From assembly GCA_951813395.1 (NCBI GenBank), contig OX638356.1, positions 2,430,501 to 2,494,500 of the forward strand: a DNA stretch of 64,000 bases, in the 5' to 3' direction. The position numbers and the translations under genes were made by a program. The notes beneath the pieces were generated by a model, which ran no database searches, had not been told where the DNA came from, and saw only the letters and a list, made by a program, of their open reading frames with translations. The stretch is from Longimicrobiales bacterium. GTDB lineage: Bacteria > Gemmatimonadota > Gemmatimonadetes > Longimicrobiales > Gaopeijiaceae. Position 1 is the stretch's first letter, and each line of letters opens with the position of its first letter. Below, piece after piece: positions 58,401-64,000 of the stretch.

Positions 58401-58580
58401 TCCCGCCGCGGCGATGGACCGGCCGCCGCGCGGCGGACCGACGTTGCGCCACTCGAGGGAACCCCAGAGGGCTTCGTCGTAGGTCTGCTGGGCGTGGGCG
58501 GGGGTCGGCGGCCAGGCGGCGAAGACCGCCGCGCCGGCGACGACAGCGGCGAAGAATGCGGAACGACACTGCTTGGGCAT
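55428..58580 (-). CDS. Large exported BNR/sialidase-like repeat protein
   Basis: A 1050-residue protein with a signal peptide (AVVAGAAVFAAWPPTPAHAQ). It is built from BNR/Asp-box repeats: GLWKTTDGGQNWDPI, AYKSTDAGETWEHI, VFKTTDGGATWRRV, LYKSTDEGESWTEI, VWRSDDAGATWERV and more through about residue 640, which form beta-propellers (VPS10/xyloglucanase-like fold). The C-terminal part (about 760-1050) contains an acidic EEEEEEAPNP stretch and a helical end. No catalytic residues can be assigned. Proteins of this architecture are common in Gemmatimonadota; peptide or polysaccharide binding or hydrolysis is possible. Confidence 0.88.
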   Translation of the reverse strand: MPKQCRSAFFAAVVAGAAVFAAWPPTPAHAQQTYDEALWGSLEWRNVGPPRGGRSIAAAGSDARPFEYYMGTTGGGLWKTTDGGQNWDPITDGQINSASIGAVQVCESNPDIVYMGTGETQIRGNIQQGDGAYKSTDAGETWEHIGLGETQNIARIRVHPDNCDVAWAAAFGKHSAQNPERGVFKTTDGGATWRRVLYKSDKAGAVDISVDVTNPDIIYAAIWEAWRRSWGMSSGGEDSGLYKSTDEGESWTEITANIGLAAGPVGKIGVAVSPANPDRVWALIEHEPDGGVWRSDDAGATWERVNDERKLRQRAFYYTRVYADPNDEDVMYALNTGLYRSRDGGETFPRGIQVPHGDNHDLWIAPGDSDRMVNANDGGANVTFNGGQSWTDQDYSTAQFYRVITTEHTPYHICGGQQDNSTACIPVRGWNQMAARGPGSRAWYYAVGGCESGYVAPNPIDLDVFYAGCYGGALSRFDMATGASRAVNVWPENPMGQSSEDLIERVQWTFPIVFSHHDPDVLYTGTQKVWKTTTEGQNWEQISPDLTRADAMTMGPSGGPITKDQTGVETYATVFAIAPSYHDAEVIWAGSDDGLVHVTRDAGLNWSNVTPPDAPDFVRINTVEASPTRPGKAYVSGIRYLVDDDRAPYIWKTDDYGQTWTKIVGGLPADDFIRATREDPQRPGLLYAASERTVYVSFDDGGMWQPLSLNLPVVQVSDLVVEENDLVIATHGRSFWVLENIGPLRQLTDEIAAADAWLFDPIDPIRGLDFGAEFQYYLAEDAESVTFEVLDAAGEVIRTYEAVAGEEEEEEAPNPFAAFFGGGGGGQPAVEQGAHSFRWDMRYPAWTDFEGRIMWAARPMGPTAVPGSYTVRMTVNGGAPLTRDFEIGINPNLEGVTVADLRARFELAIEIRDRVTEANEAVIKVRDIKGQIDERLEETDDDEVEAQAVVVDDNLSVVEAEIYQVRNQSNQDPLNFPIKLNNKLAALLGVVEGAENRPTDQSHEVFQHLSALLDEQMSQMEIVIQRDLGRLNELLIREGLEPIEDRRLVS

Positions 58581-58717
58581 GAGGGAGACGACTCCTTTGG
58601 GGACTGAAGAGGGGATGGCCCGGTTGAGGGGGCAGGATAGGATAACACGGGTTGACGATCAAGTAACCTTGGACAATCAGGCGGATCCTGCGGACCACCG
58701 CTGTCCCGGACACGACG

Positions 58718-61033
58718 CTACGGGTTGCCGGTGACTGCATCCTCCAGCTGTGACAGCACCTGACGGGCGGTGGCGTCGTCCGGGGCAAACGACGCCCCGG
58801 TGCGCGCGTGGGCCAGCGCTTCCTGAACACGCCCGGCCTGGGCCAGGGCGATGGCCAGATTCACATGAGCCCGGGCGAGTTCCGGACCAACGGCAATCGC
58901 GCGTTCGTAGGCGCGGATCGCTTCCGTGACATTGCCTCCGCGCAGGTGAACGTTGCCGAGGTTGAAGTGCGCGAGCGGCTCGTACGGATTCAGGGCGATC
59001 GCGGACTGGTAGTCGCCAACGGCCGCGGCCGGATCGCCGGCGGCGGCGTACGCGATGCCCCGGTTCACGTGCACCAGAGGCTGGTCCGGGTCGGCCTGGA
59101 GACTCTCGGTGAATCGACGGATCGCGCCCTCGTAGTCCCCGGCCTGGCTCCTGACCAGTCCGAGCGACCTGAGTACGCCGGCATCGCCCGGCGTCACCGA
59201 CAGTGCCTTGACCAGCAGTTCCTCGGCTGCAACAAGCTCTCCGGCCGCCACAGCCTCGTCCGAGAAGAAGCCGAGAATCATGACCCACCGCCGACGCACG
59301 GCCAGGGGCTCCCTGGCGATCGCAGCGTCCGGATCGTGCGCCTCGGCCGGGCCGGACGCATGCAGCACCGCCAGCGCGAGCGCTCGCAGATCGGGATCCT
59401 CGGACGAGGCCAGCTGCGTGATTCGCTCCGCGGCCTCCGCTCCGAGCGGCTCGCCGGGATTCATCCAGCCGCCGGCGAACCGGGCCAGCGCCTGGAAGCG
59501 GGCCATGTCGCCCCGCTCCTCGGGGTGCAGGAGCAAACGCGCGGCCAGATCCTCGCCCATCCCATCGGTCACGGCGAGGAACCCGGCGGTGGATCGGTCG
59601 TGCGGCCTGGGCGTTCCCCACCATTCATCCACACGAGCCTGAAGCCCGAGTTCGCCCTGGTCGGCATGGCAGGTCCTGCACGCGCTCACCAGCCCCAGGC
59701 GCCCATCCAGAGCCGGCCGGGGGACGGGGATCGTATGGTCGGAGCGGGCGAACGGAACGGCGTCGCCAACCTCCGGATGCTGCAGGTACGGCATATGACA
59801 GGAGACGCAGCGGCTGCCCGGCGACCCGGACGGGTGGAAAGTGTGCGCCTCCGGGTTGGCGGCCTTGGAGGCATGGCAGGACGTGCATTGGCGGTCGTCG
59901 GTCTCGCTCTCCAGCGGAGTCCGGTTGATGTCCCAGTACCCCAGGCCGTGCGGCTCGTGGCAGCTCACGCAGGTCATGCCGCCGTCGACATAGCACGCCG
60001 ACGACAGATGCGTGGCCTGGTAGGCGAACGTCCTGACGCGACCGTCCGCCAGGTAGGGATCGTCGCCCAGCACCGGGAGCTTCAGCGCATGGTAGTCCGT
60101 CAACGGCGCTCCCGGCAGGTAGCCGTCCTGCACGACGTCCGTCAGCGCGTGGCAGGCGAAGCAGACCTCCAGCGACGCCTCCACACCGTCGGTTACCCGG
60201 CTCTGCAGGCCGATGTCACCATCGCCGGGAGATCCCGCGGCCATCACCTCGACATGTTGCCTTGCCGGACCGTGGCAGGATTCGCAGTTGATGTCCAGCG
60301 ACGTCCAGCCTGTCGACATGCCCCGTCCCGGCTCGAAGCTCGCCGTGATCTGGCTGCCGTGGCAGGACTGGCAGTTCGCGAAGCGCGCGTGCGTTCCGAG
60401 AATCCGGGAGGGCGGCCAGTCGCCGCAGTCCGCGAGGGCCATGTCAGCCGTAATCGGCGCCCATCCACGGTCCGCGCGCGTGGCCGTGTTGCAGAACCAG
60501 GTGTCCAGCTGCCGGGAGTAGTCGAAGGGCAGGAAGCGAACCGTCCCGTCGGACAACCGCGTGACGAACCCCTGCGTGCCGCCGCCCAGCATGTGGCCGC
60601 CGCCGATCACGCCGTCCACGGTGATGACGCGGTCCGCGCTGCCGTCCTCGCGGACAAGAAACAGGTAGCGCCCCTCGGAGTCGACGTGCGGAGTGACCGT
60701 GCCATCGAGAAAGGGGATCGGGGTGCCGTCGAAGGCGGCAATGACGGTTTCCGGCGACGGCAGCCCCCCCGCCCTGCCGTGCGTGGACGAAGCCCAGCTC
60801 GCGTACTGGTCGGCGTGGCATCCGCGGCACGCGCCGGAGCCTGCGAAGTCGTCCGGTGCGATAGCCCGTGTCTCCCCCGCCATTGTGCCGCTCTGGTCCG
60901 GTCGCGCGTCGTCGCCGATCGTGTCCGAGCATCCCGAGAAAGCGAGCGCCGCCGCGAGGCACACCGCCGGCCACTGCGTTTCGGTGCGAGCGGCCCGGCT
61001 GGCGGGTCTCGCGCTCGGGCCGCGCCCGGGCAT
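58718..61033 (-). CDS. Octaheme c-type cytochrome lipoprotein with TPR repeats
   Basis: A 771-residue exported protein with lipobox ALAFSGC. Eight CxxCH haem sites are visible: CRGCH, CQSCH, CESCH, CFACH, CVSCH, CTSCH, CVSCH and CRTCH (about residues 70-460). A HEAT-like helical stretch follows (about 490-580), then four or so TPR units (about 590-760) such as PLVHVNRGIAYAAAGDPAAA and PLAHFNLGNVHLRGGNV. It resembles cytochrome c554/NrfA-like octahaem proteins fused to TPR. It should be a periplasmic or surface electron carrier or reductase; the substrate is unknown. Its start is 4 bp after the next gene's stop in the same operon. Confidence 0.9.
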   Translation of the reverse strand: MPGRGPSARPASRAARTETQWPAVCLAAALAFSGCSDTIGDDARPDQSGTMAGETRAIAPDDFAGSGACRGCHADQYASWASSTHGRAGGLPSPETVIAAFDGTPIPFLDGTVTPHVDSEGRYLFLVREDGSADRVITVDGVIGGGHMLGGGTQGFVTRLSDGTVRFLPFDYSRQLDTWFCNTATRADRGWAPITADMALADCGDWPPSRILGTHARFANCQSCHGSQITASFEPGRGMSTGWTSLDINCESCHGPARQHVEVMAAGSPGDGDIGLQSRVTDGVEASLEVCFACHALTDVVQDGYLPGAPLTDYHALKLPVLGDDPYLADGRVRTFAYQATHLSSACYVDGGMTCVSCHEPHGLGYWDINRTPLESETDDRQCTSCHASKAANPEAHTFHPSGSPGSRCVSCHMPYLQHPEVGDAVPFARSDHTIPVPRPALDGRLGLVSACRTCHADQGELGLQARVDEWWGTPRPHDRSTAGFLAVTDGMGEDLAARLLLHPEERGDMARFQALARFAGGWMNPGEPLGAEAAERITQLASSEDPDLRALALAVLHASGPAEAHDPDAAIAREPLAVRRRWVMILGFFSDEAVAAGELVAAEELLVKALSVTPGDAGVLRSLGLVRSQAGDYEGAIRRFTESLQADPDQPLVHVNRGIAYAAAGDPAAAVGDYQSAIALNPYEPLAHFNLGNVHLRGGNVTEAIRAYERAIAVGPELARAHVNLAIALAQAGRVQEALAHARTGASFAPDDATARQVLSQLEDAVTGNP

Positions 61034-61037
61034 TCGG

Positions 61038-61553
61038 CTACCGGCCGATTGGAATGCGGATGATCGGGACCAGGGTGCCTATGGTTTGGCCGTCGTCGGG
61101 GTCCTCATCGTCGGATCCGCCGACCACCACCTGTCGGATGACCACTGCGACCAACGCGCTGCCAAGGGCGGCCATGGTGGTGCTGCGAAGAACGGACAGC
61201 TCCCGGGTGGCCAGCGCCTCCACTCCGGTTCGCGGGATGCCTACGGACTGACGCAGCTGTCGGCTTCCCGAGATCTCGGAGGGCAGTCGCAAGGTCACGA
61301 CCGATACGAAGACGGAGTCCTCGCTGGCGCCGACCAGGCGGCCGTCCACCGTGCGCGAGAGCTGGCCGGTCTGCTCGGTCAGCTCAAGAGCCTGCGCGTC
61401 GGAGACGGTGACGCGTACGTCGCTGCCCACCGGCGGTGTGGATGCCGTGGGCTGGAAGGTGTAGCAGGCGTTGGAATACAGCGCTGCCAGAACCGCGGCG
61501 GCAGCTGCCAGCCGCCGGTAGCGCGCCCTTCCCATCTGATCAGGTCGTTCCAT
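61038..61553 (-). CDS. Hypothetical lipoprotein
   Basis: A 171-residue protein with a hydrophobic segment and lipobox YSNAC (AAAAAVLAALYSNACYTF). The mature part has VRVTVSDAQALELTEQ, SVFVSVVTLRLPSEISG, and a C-terminal hydrophobic patch TTMAALGSALVAVVIRQVVV, then VPIIRIPIGR. No family recognised. It lies between the lipoprotein at 61557 and the octahaem cytochrome, with 3-4 bp spacings, so it is in their operon. Confidence 0.7.
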   Translation of the reverse strand: MERPDQMGRARYRRLAAAAAVLAALYSNACYTFQPTASTPPVGSDVRVTVSDAQALELTEQTGQLSRTVDGRLVGASEDSVFVSVVTLRLPSEISGSRQLRQSVGIPRTGVEALATRELSVLRSTTMAALGSALVAVVIRQVVVGGSDDEDPDDGQTIGTLVPIIRIPIGR

Positions 61554-61556
61554 GCG

Positions 61557-61997
61557 TCACAGAAGTTCGAAGTCCTGAAGGACATGCTGATTGAACAGGT
61601 ACATGTAGAGAATCGGGTTTCCCGGTCCGGCCTGCACCGTGTTGTCGACCGCCTGCTCGTCGTCGAGGAAGACCTGCACACGCACGGTAACCGTGGTCGT
61701 CGAGTCGGCCGGGACCGCCACCATGTAGAACCGCTGCTCTTCCTTGATATTCCAGTTCCGGTCGAAGGGCAGCGGCCCACGGATCGTGTCCGCCACGAAC
61801 ACCTGTGCCGCCAGATCGCCCAGGTCGTCGCTGGTCGCAAAGAATTCGGTGGACGTGATGACCACGAACGGCCGGGCATCGCCCTCCAGCGTGATCCGAA
61901 TCACGTCCGGGGCCGGGTCCTCGAACCAGTCACAGGCTCCAAATGCGAGGGCCAGCAGGAAGGATGCGCCAAGCGCGAGGCGAACTCTGCTCTTCAA
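61557..61997 (-). CDS. Hypothetical lipoprotein downstream of SusD
   Basis: A 146-residue lipoprotein from TTG 61997, with signal ALGASFLLALAFGAC and a beta-rich body (VIRITLEGDARPFVVITST, TVTVRVQVFLDDEQAVD, ILYMYLFNQHVLQDFELL). ATG 62084 and the longer open frame to 62108 would put 45 or more polar residues before the signal, so TTG is preferred though its ribosome binding site is weak. Family not recognised. It follows the SusD gene and a hairpin, and starts the group that ends with the cytochrome. Confidence 0.6.
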   Translation of the reverse strand: MKSRVRLALGASFLLALAFGACDWFEDPAPDVIRITLEGDARPFVVITSTEFFATSDDLGDLAAQVFVADTIRGPLPFDRNWNIKEEQRFYMVAVPADSTTTVTVRVQVFLDDEQAVDNTVQAGPGNPILYMYLFNQHVLQDFELL

Positions 61998-62092
61998 CGG
62001 GACTCTCAATCGCTGCAGGAAAACGTTTTGGACGGCGACGCGGGCCCGCTGGCTCCGCCGCCCGGGCTCGAACAAGGAGAGCATGGCACGGC

Positions 62093-62120
62093 GGGGCCCA
62101 GGAGGCAACTCCTGGACCCC
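62093..62120 (-). terminator. Hairpin downstream of susD
   Basis: Stem CCAGGAG-GCAA-CTCCTGG (62098-62115) extended after one mismatch by GGGG/CCCC. It lies about 65 bp after the SusD stop on the minus strand. No T-run; it could be an attenuator between the SusCD genes and the downstream lipoprotein. Confidence 0.45.
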
Positions 62121-62183
62121 GCCCGGTCATGCGTCGGCGGACCGACCGCCGTCAATCAATCTGCTGTTGTGCTCTTGCTACCC

Positions 62184-63509
62184 CTACCCGCAAGGATGGT
62201 TCGCGTTGTCCGGGTGGTGACAGTTCGCGAGGATCTCGATCCGGGTGATCGGCAGCATGAGGCCCGGCGTGGTGACCGCGGGAGAACCCGACAGCCAGTT
62301 CATGCTCTTCACGCCGAAGCGGTAGTGGTCCTGCAGCCGCTTGTACTGCATGAACAGATTCACCCGCCGCTCATGCTGGAGCATGTCGATCGCGGGGATC
62401 TGACCCGAGTAGGCCGTCAGACCGTCGAGCCCTTCACGAATCATGTTGATGTGGTTCGTGAACCCATCCATGTCACCGGTCGCCAGCGCTGCCTCGGCCA
62501 CCATCAGCCGCAGGCCACGCTCACCCACGACCGTCAGGGGCGCATACCCACCGTTGTCGAGGAACTCGTCCACGCGCGTCTTGTAGCGCGTATCCAGGGC
62601 ACCCTCGATCGGATCCATGAGGTTATGCGAAGTCAGGGTCGGCGGGTCGGCCGGGTCCTTCGTAGCGTACTCCGGCCCGATTTGCAGTTCGCCCCGCTCG
62701 TTGACCTGCCACGAGAGGTTGTTCCCCACGGTAGAGCCCGAGTATGAGAACCGGTACGCCCAATCAGTTCCGGCCACCGACGAAAGCACCGCCATGGCGT
62801 CGCTGTTCGCGTTGGAGTCGTTGATGAGCGGGTTGCCCGGCGTGGAACCCGGCGGGTTCAGCAGGCCCCAGATGGCCTTCTGGTGGTAGGCCTGCGCACG
62901 CGCAGCCTGAGCCCGCACGGCTGTCTCGCCCCCGCCCGCCATCGCCGCGCTGTAGTACGCGATGGCCTGATCGAAGACGGTGTGCATGTTGGCTTCGCCG
63001 ATAAGGGGTCCGGGTTCGGTGCGGTCGCTGAACGCGAAGTCGTCGAACATCTGCGCGATCGACGAGTAAGCCACGCCCGCGTACAGATTCGCCCGCGCCA
63101 GATCCGCCTGCAGGGTTGCGTTCCCTGCGCTCTCGGCGACGTGGCCCTCAAGCAGGCCGACGGCGAACTGGGACATCCACCGCGCCTGCGCTATCCCTGG
63201 GAACGACCCGTCAGCAAACTCGTTGCCGGGGTTGTCCGGCGTCCCCTGGTCAAGCTCGTTCCACGCGTCGCGGGAGCCGATCCAGGTGATCTCGTCCCCC
63301 ACCGTGGAGAACGCCGCGTAGATCCCGCCGACGCCGTTGGCCACCAGCGCCTGGGAGCCGTTTACGGCCGCTGCCGCGGCCTCGACCTTCTCGATGTCGG
63401 CCTGCACCAGAGCGTTGGGGTTGTCGACGTCGAGGATGTCGCAAGCGCCGAGAAAGGCAACCGCCCCCAGCGCGGTCAGATACGATCCTGATTTTCTGTT
63501 GATCATCAT
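62184..63509 (-). CDS. RagB/SusD-family outer-membrane lipoprotein
   Basis: A 441-residue SusD-like nutrient-binding lipoprotein. Lipobox FLGAC (Cys23) followed by DILDVDNPN, then TPR-like helices (ARANLYAGVAYSSIAQMFDD; AYHQKAIWGLLNPPG) and the C-terminal HERRVNLFMQYKRLQDHYRF. It pairs with the SusC-type TonB-dependent barrel encoded just upstream: AGGAGG overlaps the end of that gene 8 nt before the ATG. The two form an outer-membrane uptake complex for glycans or peptides; the substrate is not evident. Confidence 0.93.
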   Translation of the reverse strand: MMINRKSGSYLTALGAVAFLGACDILDVDNPNALVQADIEKVEAAAAAVNGSQALVANGVGGIYAAFSTVGDEITWIGSRDAWNELDQGTPDNPGNEFADGSFPGIAQARWMSQFAVGLLEGHVAESAGNATLQADLARANLYAGVAYSSIAQMFDDFAFSDRTEPGPLIGEANMHTVFDQAIAYYSAAMAGGGETAVRAQAARAQAYHQKAIWGLLNPPGSTPGNPLINDSNANSDAMAVLSSVAGTDWAYRFSYSGSTVGNNLSWQVNERGELQIGPEYATKDPADPPTLTSHNLMDPIEGALDTRYKTRVDEFLDNGGYAPLTVVGERGLRLMVAEAALATGDMDGFTNHINMIREGLDGLTAYSGQIPAIDMLQHERRVNLFMQYKRLQDHYRFGVKSMNWLSGSPAVTTPGLMLPITRIEILANCHHPDNANHPCG

Positions 63510-63521
63510 GTCATCTCCCTC

Positions 63522-64000
63522 CTAGAAGCCCGCACGCAGCGAGAAGGTGAACCGGCGCGGAATCGGCACGCCGAAGGCTTCCGTTCCCGTGAGGAAGTTG
63601 CAGTTGACGCCGCCGCCCGTGCAGTTGGCGGACGGGTTGATCTCCGGGTCGATTCCCCGGTAATCCCCGAACATCCAGAGCTTCACGTTGCGGCCGCCGA
63701 ATGTGATTGCGGCGTTGTCCAGCCCGAATCCCTCGATCATGTCGGAGGGCAGCCGGTACGTCAGCGAGATCTCACGCAGGCGCAGGAAGTCGGAGGTCCA
63801 GATCTGGTTCATTCCCGACATGGGCGCCAGCGCCCGATACTCCCTGGCCCATTCGAGCGCGGCCTCGAGCCGCTGCTCGGCGGTGGACGCCGGATTCTGC
63901 ATGACCGACGCCACGCGGGCGGTGCCCGGCACGTTGCGTCCGATGACCGCGTTGGCCTGGCGGAAGGCACCCGTCAGATCCTGGGTGTGGTAGTTGCCCG
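63522..64000 (-). CDS. SusC/RagA-type TonB-dependent receptor, C-terminal fragment
   Basis: The last 158 residues of an outer-membrane beta-barrel whose 5' part lies beyond the window. Typical barrel-end segments are TSDFLRLREISLTYRLPS, AAITFGGRNVKLW, YRGIDPEIN and the terminal IPRRFTFSLRAGF with C-terminal Phe, the barrel assembly signal. Directly upstream of the SusD gene (12 bp), forming a SusCD pair. Confidence 0.92.
   Translation of the reverse strand, partial: GNYHTQDLTGAFRQANAVIGRNVPGTARVASVMQNPASTAEQRLEAALEWAREYRALAPMSGMNQIWTSDFLRLREISLTYRLPSDMIEGFGLDNAAITFGGRNVKLWMFGDYRGIDPEINPSANCTGGGVNCNFLTGTEAFGVPIPRRFTFSLRAGF

Noticed and set aside
56388-58607. A plus-strand open frame of 739 codons opposite the BNR-repeat gene
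   Set aside because: Composition is Val-, Arg- and His-rich with no recognisable domain, while the opposite strand has a signal peptide and Asp-box repeats.
58808-61063. A plus-strand open frame of 751 codons opposite the octahaem cytochrome gene
   Set aside because: No motifs; the minus strand encodes eight CxxCH sites and TPR repeats.
1-64000. CRISPR array or cas genes
   Set aside because: No regularly spaced repeats and no Cas-like proteins were seen; the island's repeats are two long direct copies only.

Overview
The window is GC-rich bacterial chromosome, most consistent with the phylum Gemmatimonadota. This is an inference from two lipoprotein propellers carrying the GxGxGPGE[FY] motif, a very large exported BNR-repeat protein, a SusC/SusD pair with the SusD-type CDILDVDNPN start, a DUF5683 protein and LPS genes (lpxH, lptE, rfaE2), which indicate a diderm envelope. 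A canonical tRNA-Sec (49842-49938) implies selenocysteine use.

Left chromosomal part (1-14.2 kb): the 3' two thirds of glnE, an RsbW-like kinase and STAS partner, an ammonium transporter, the conserved trio circularly permuted ATP-grasp / alpha-E / transglutaminase, a broken TorF-like porin gene, a LuxR-type response regulator translationally coupled to a propeller lipoprotein, a second propeller lipoprotein, a BrnTA toxin-antitoxin pair whose toxin is frameshifted, and a methyltransferase with an antitoxin-like tail.

Genomic island (about 14.37-35.9 kb): bounded by a 579-bp direct repeat (14367-14945 and 35311-35889). Each copy holds the 3' end of a tyrosine integrase gene plus the 3' half of tRNA-Pro(TGG), and the intact tRNA is at the right end. 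Inside are a DUF429 gene; a four-gene cassette (SNF2 helicase with DUF3883, YhcG-type nuclease, DUF1156 DNA methyltransferase, DUF499 ATPase) that looks like a restriction/DISARM-like defence system; a complete type II CBASS operon (CD-NTase, Cap2, Cap3, HNH-SAVED Cap5) facing it and overlapping it by 14 bp at the 3' ends; a second, divergent tRNA with a UCA anticodon directly upstream of the CBASS operon; and a ColE1-like mobilization module (mobC, mobA, with mobB and mobD nested out of frame) with a plausible oriT. The integrase next to tRNA-Pro carries an in-frame TGA. The island is best read as a mobilizable defence island that inserted beside the remnant of an earlier relative at the same tRNA.

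Right chromosomal part (36-64 kb): a DUF4105 membrane protein, rdgB, rfaE2, a nine-gene Mrp-like cation/proton antiporter operon with three NuoLMN-type subunits and no full-length MrpA, lptE and an OM lipoprotein, lpxH, a lipid kinase / selC / acyltransferase cluster, deoC with a two-domain ALDH16-like aldehyde dehydrogenase (deoxyribose catabolism), the giant BNR protein, an octaheme c-type cytochrome with TPR repeats, two small lipoproteins, and a SusD / SusC pair cut by the window end.
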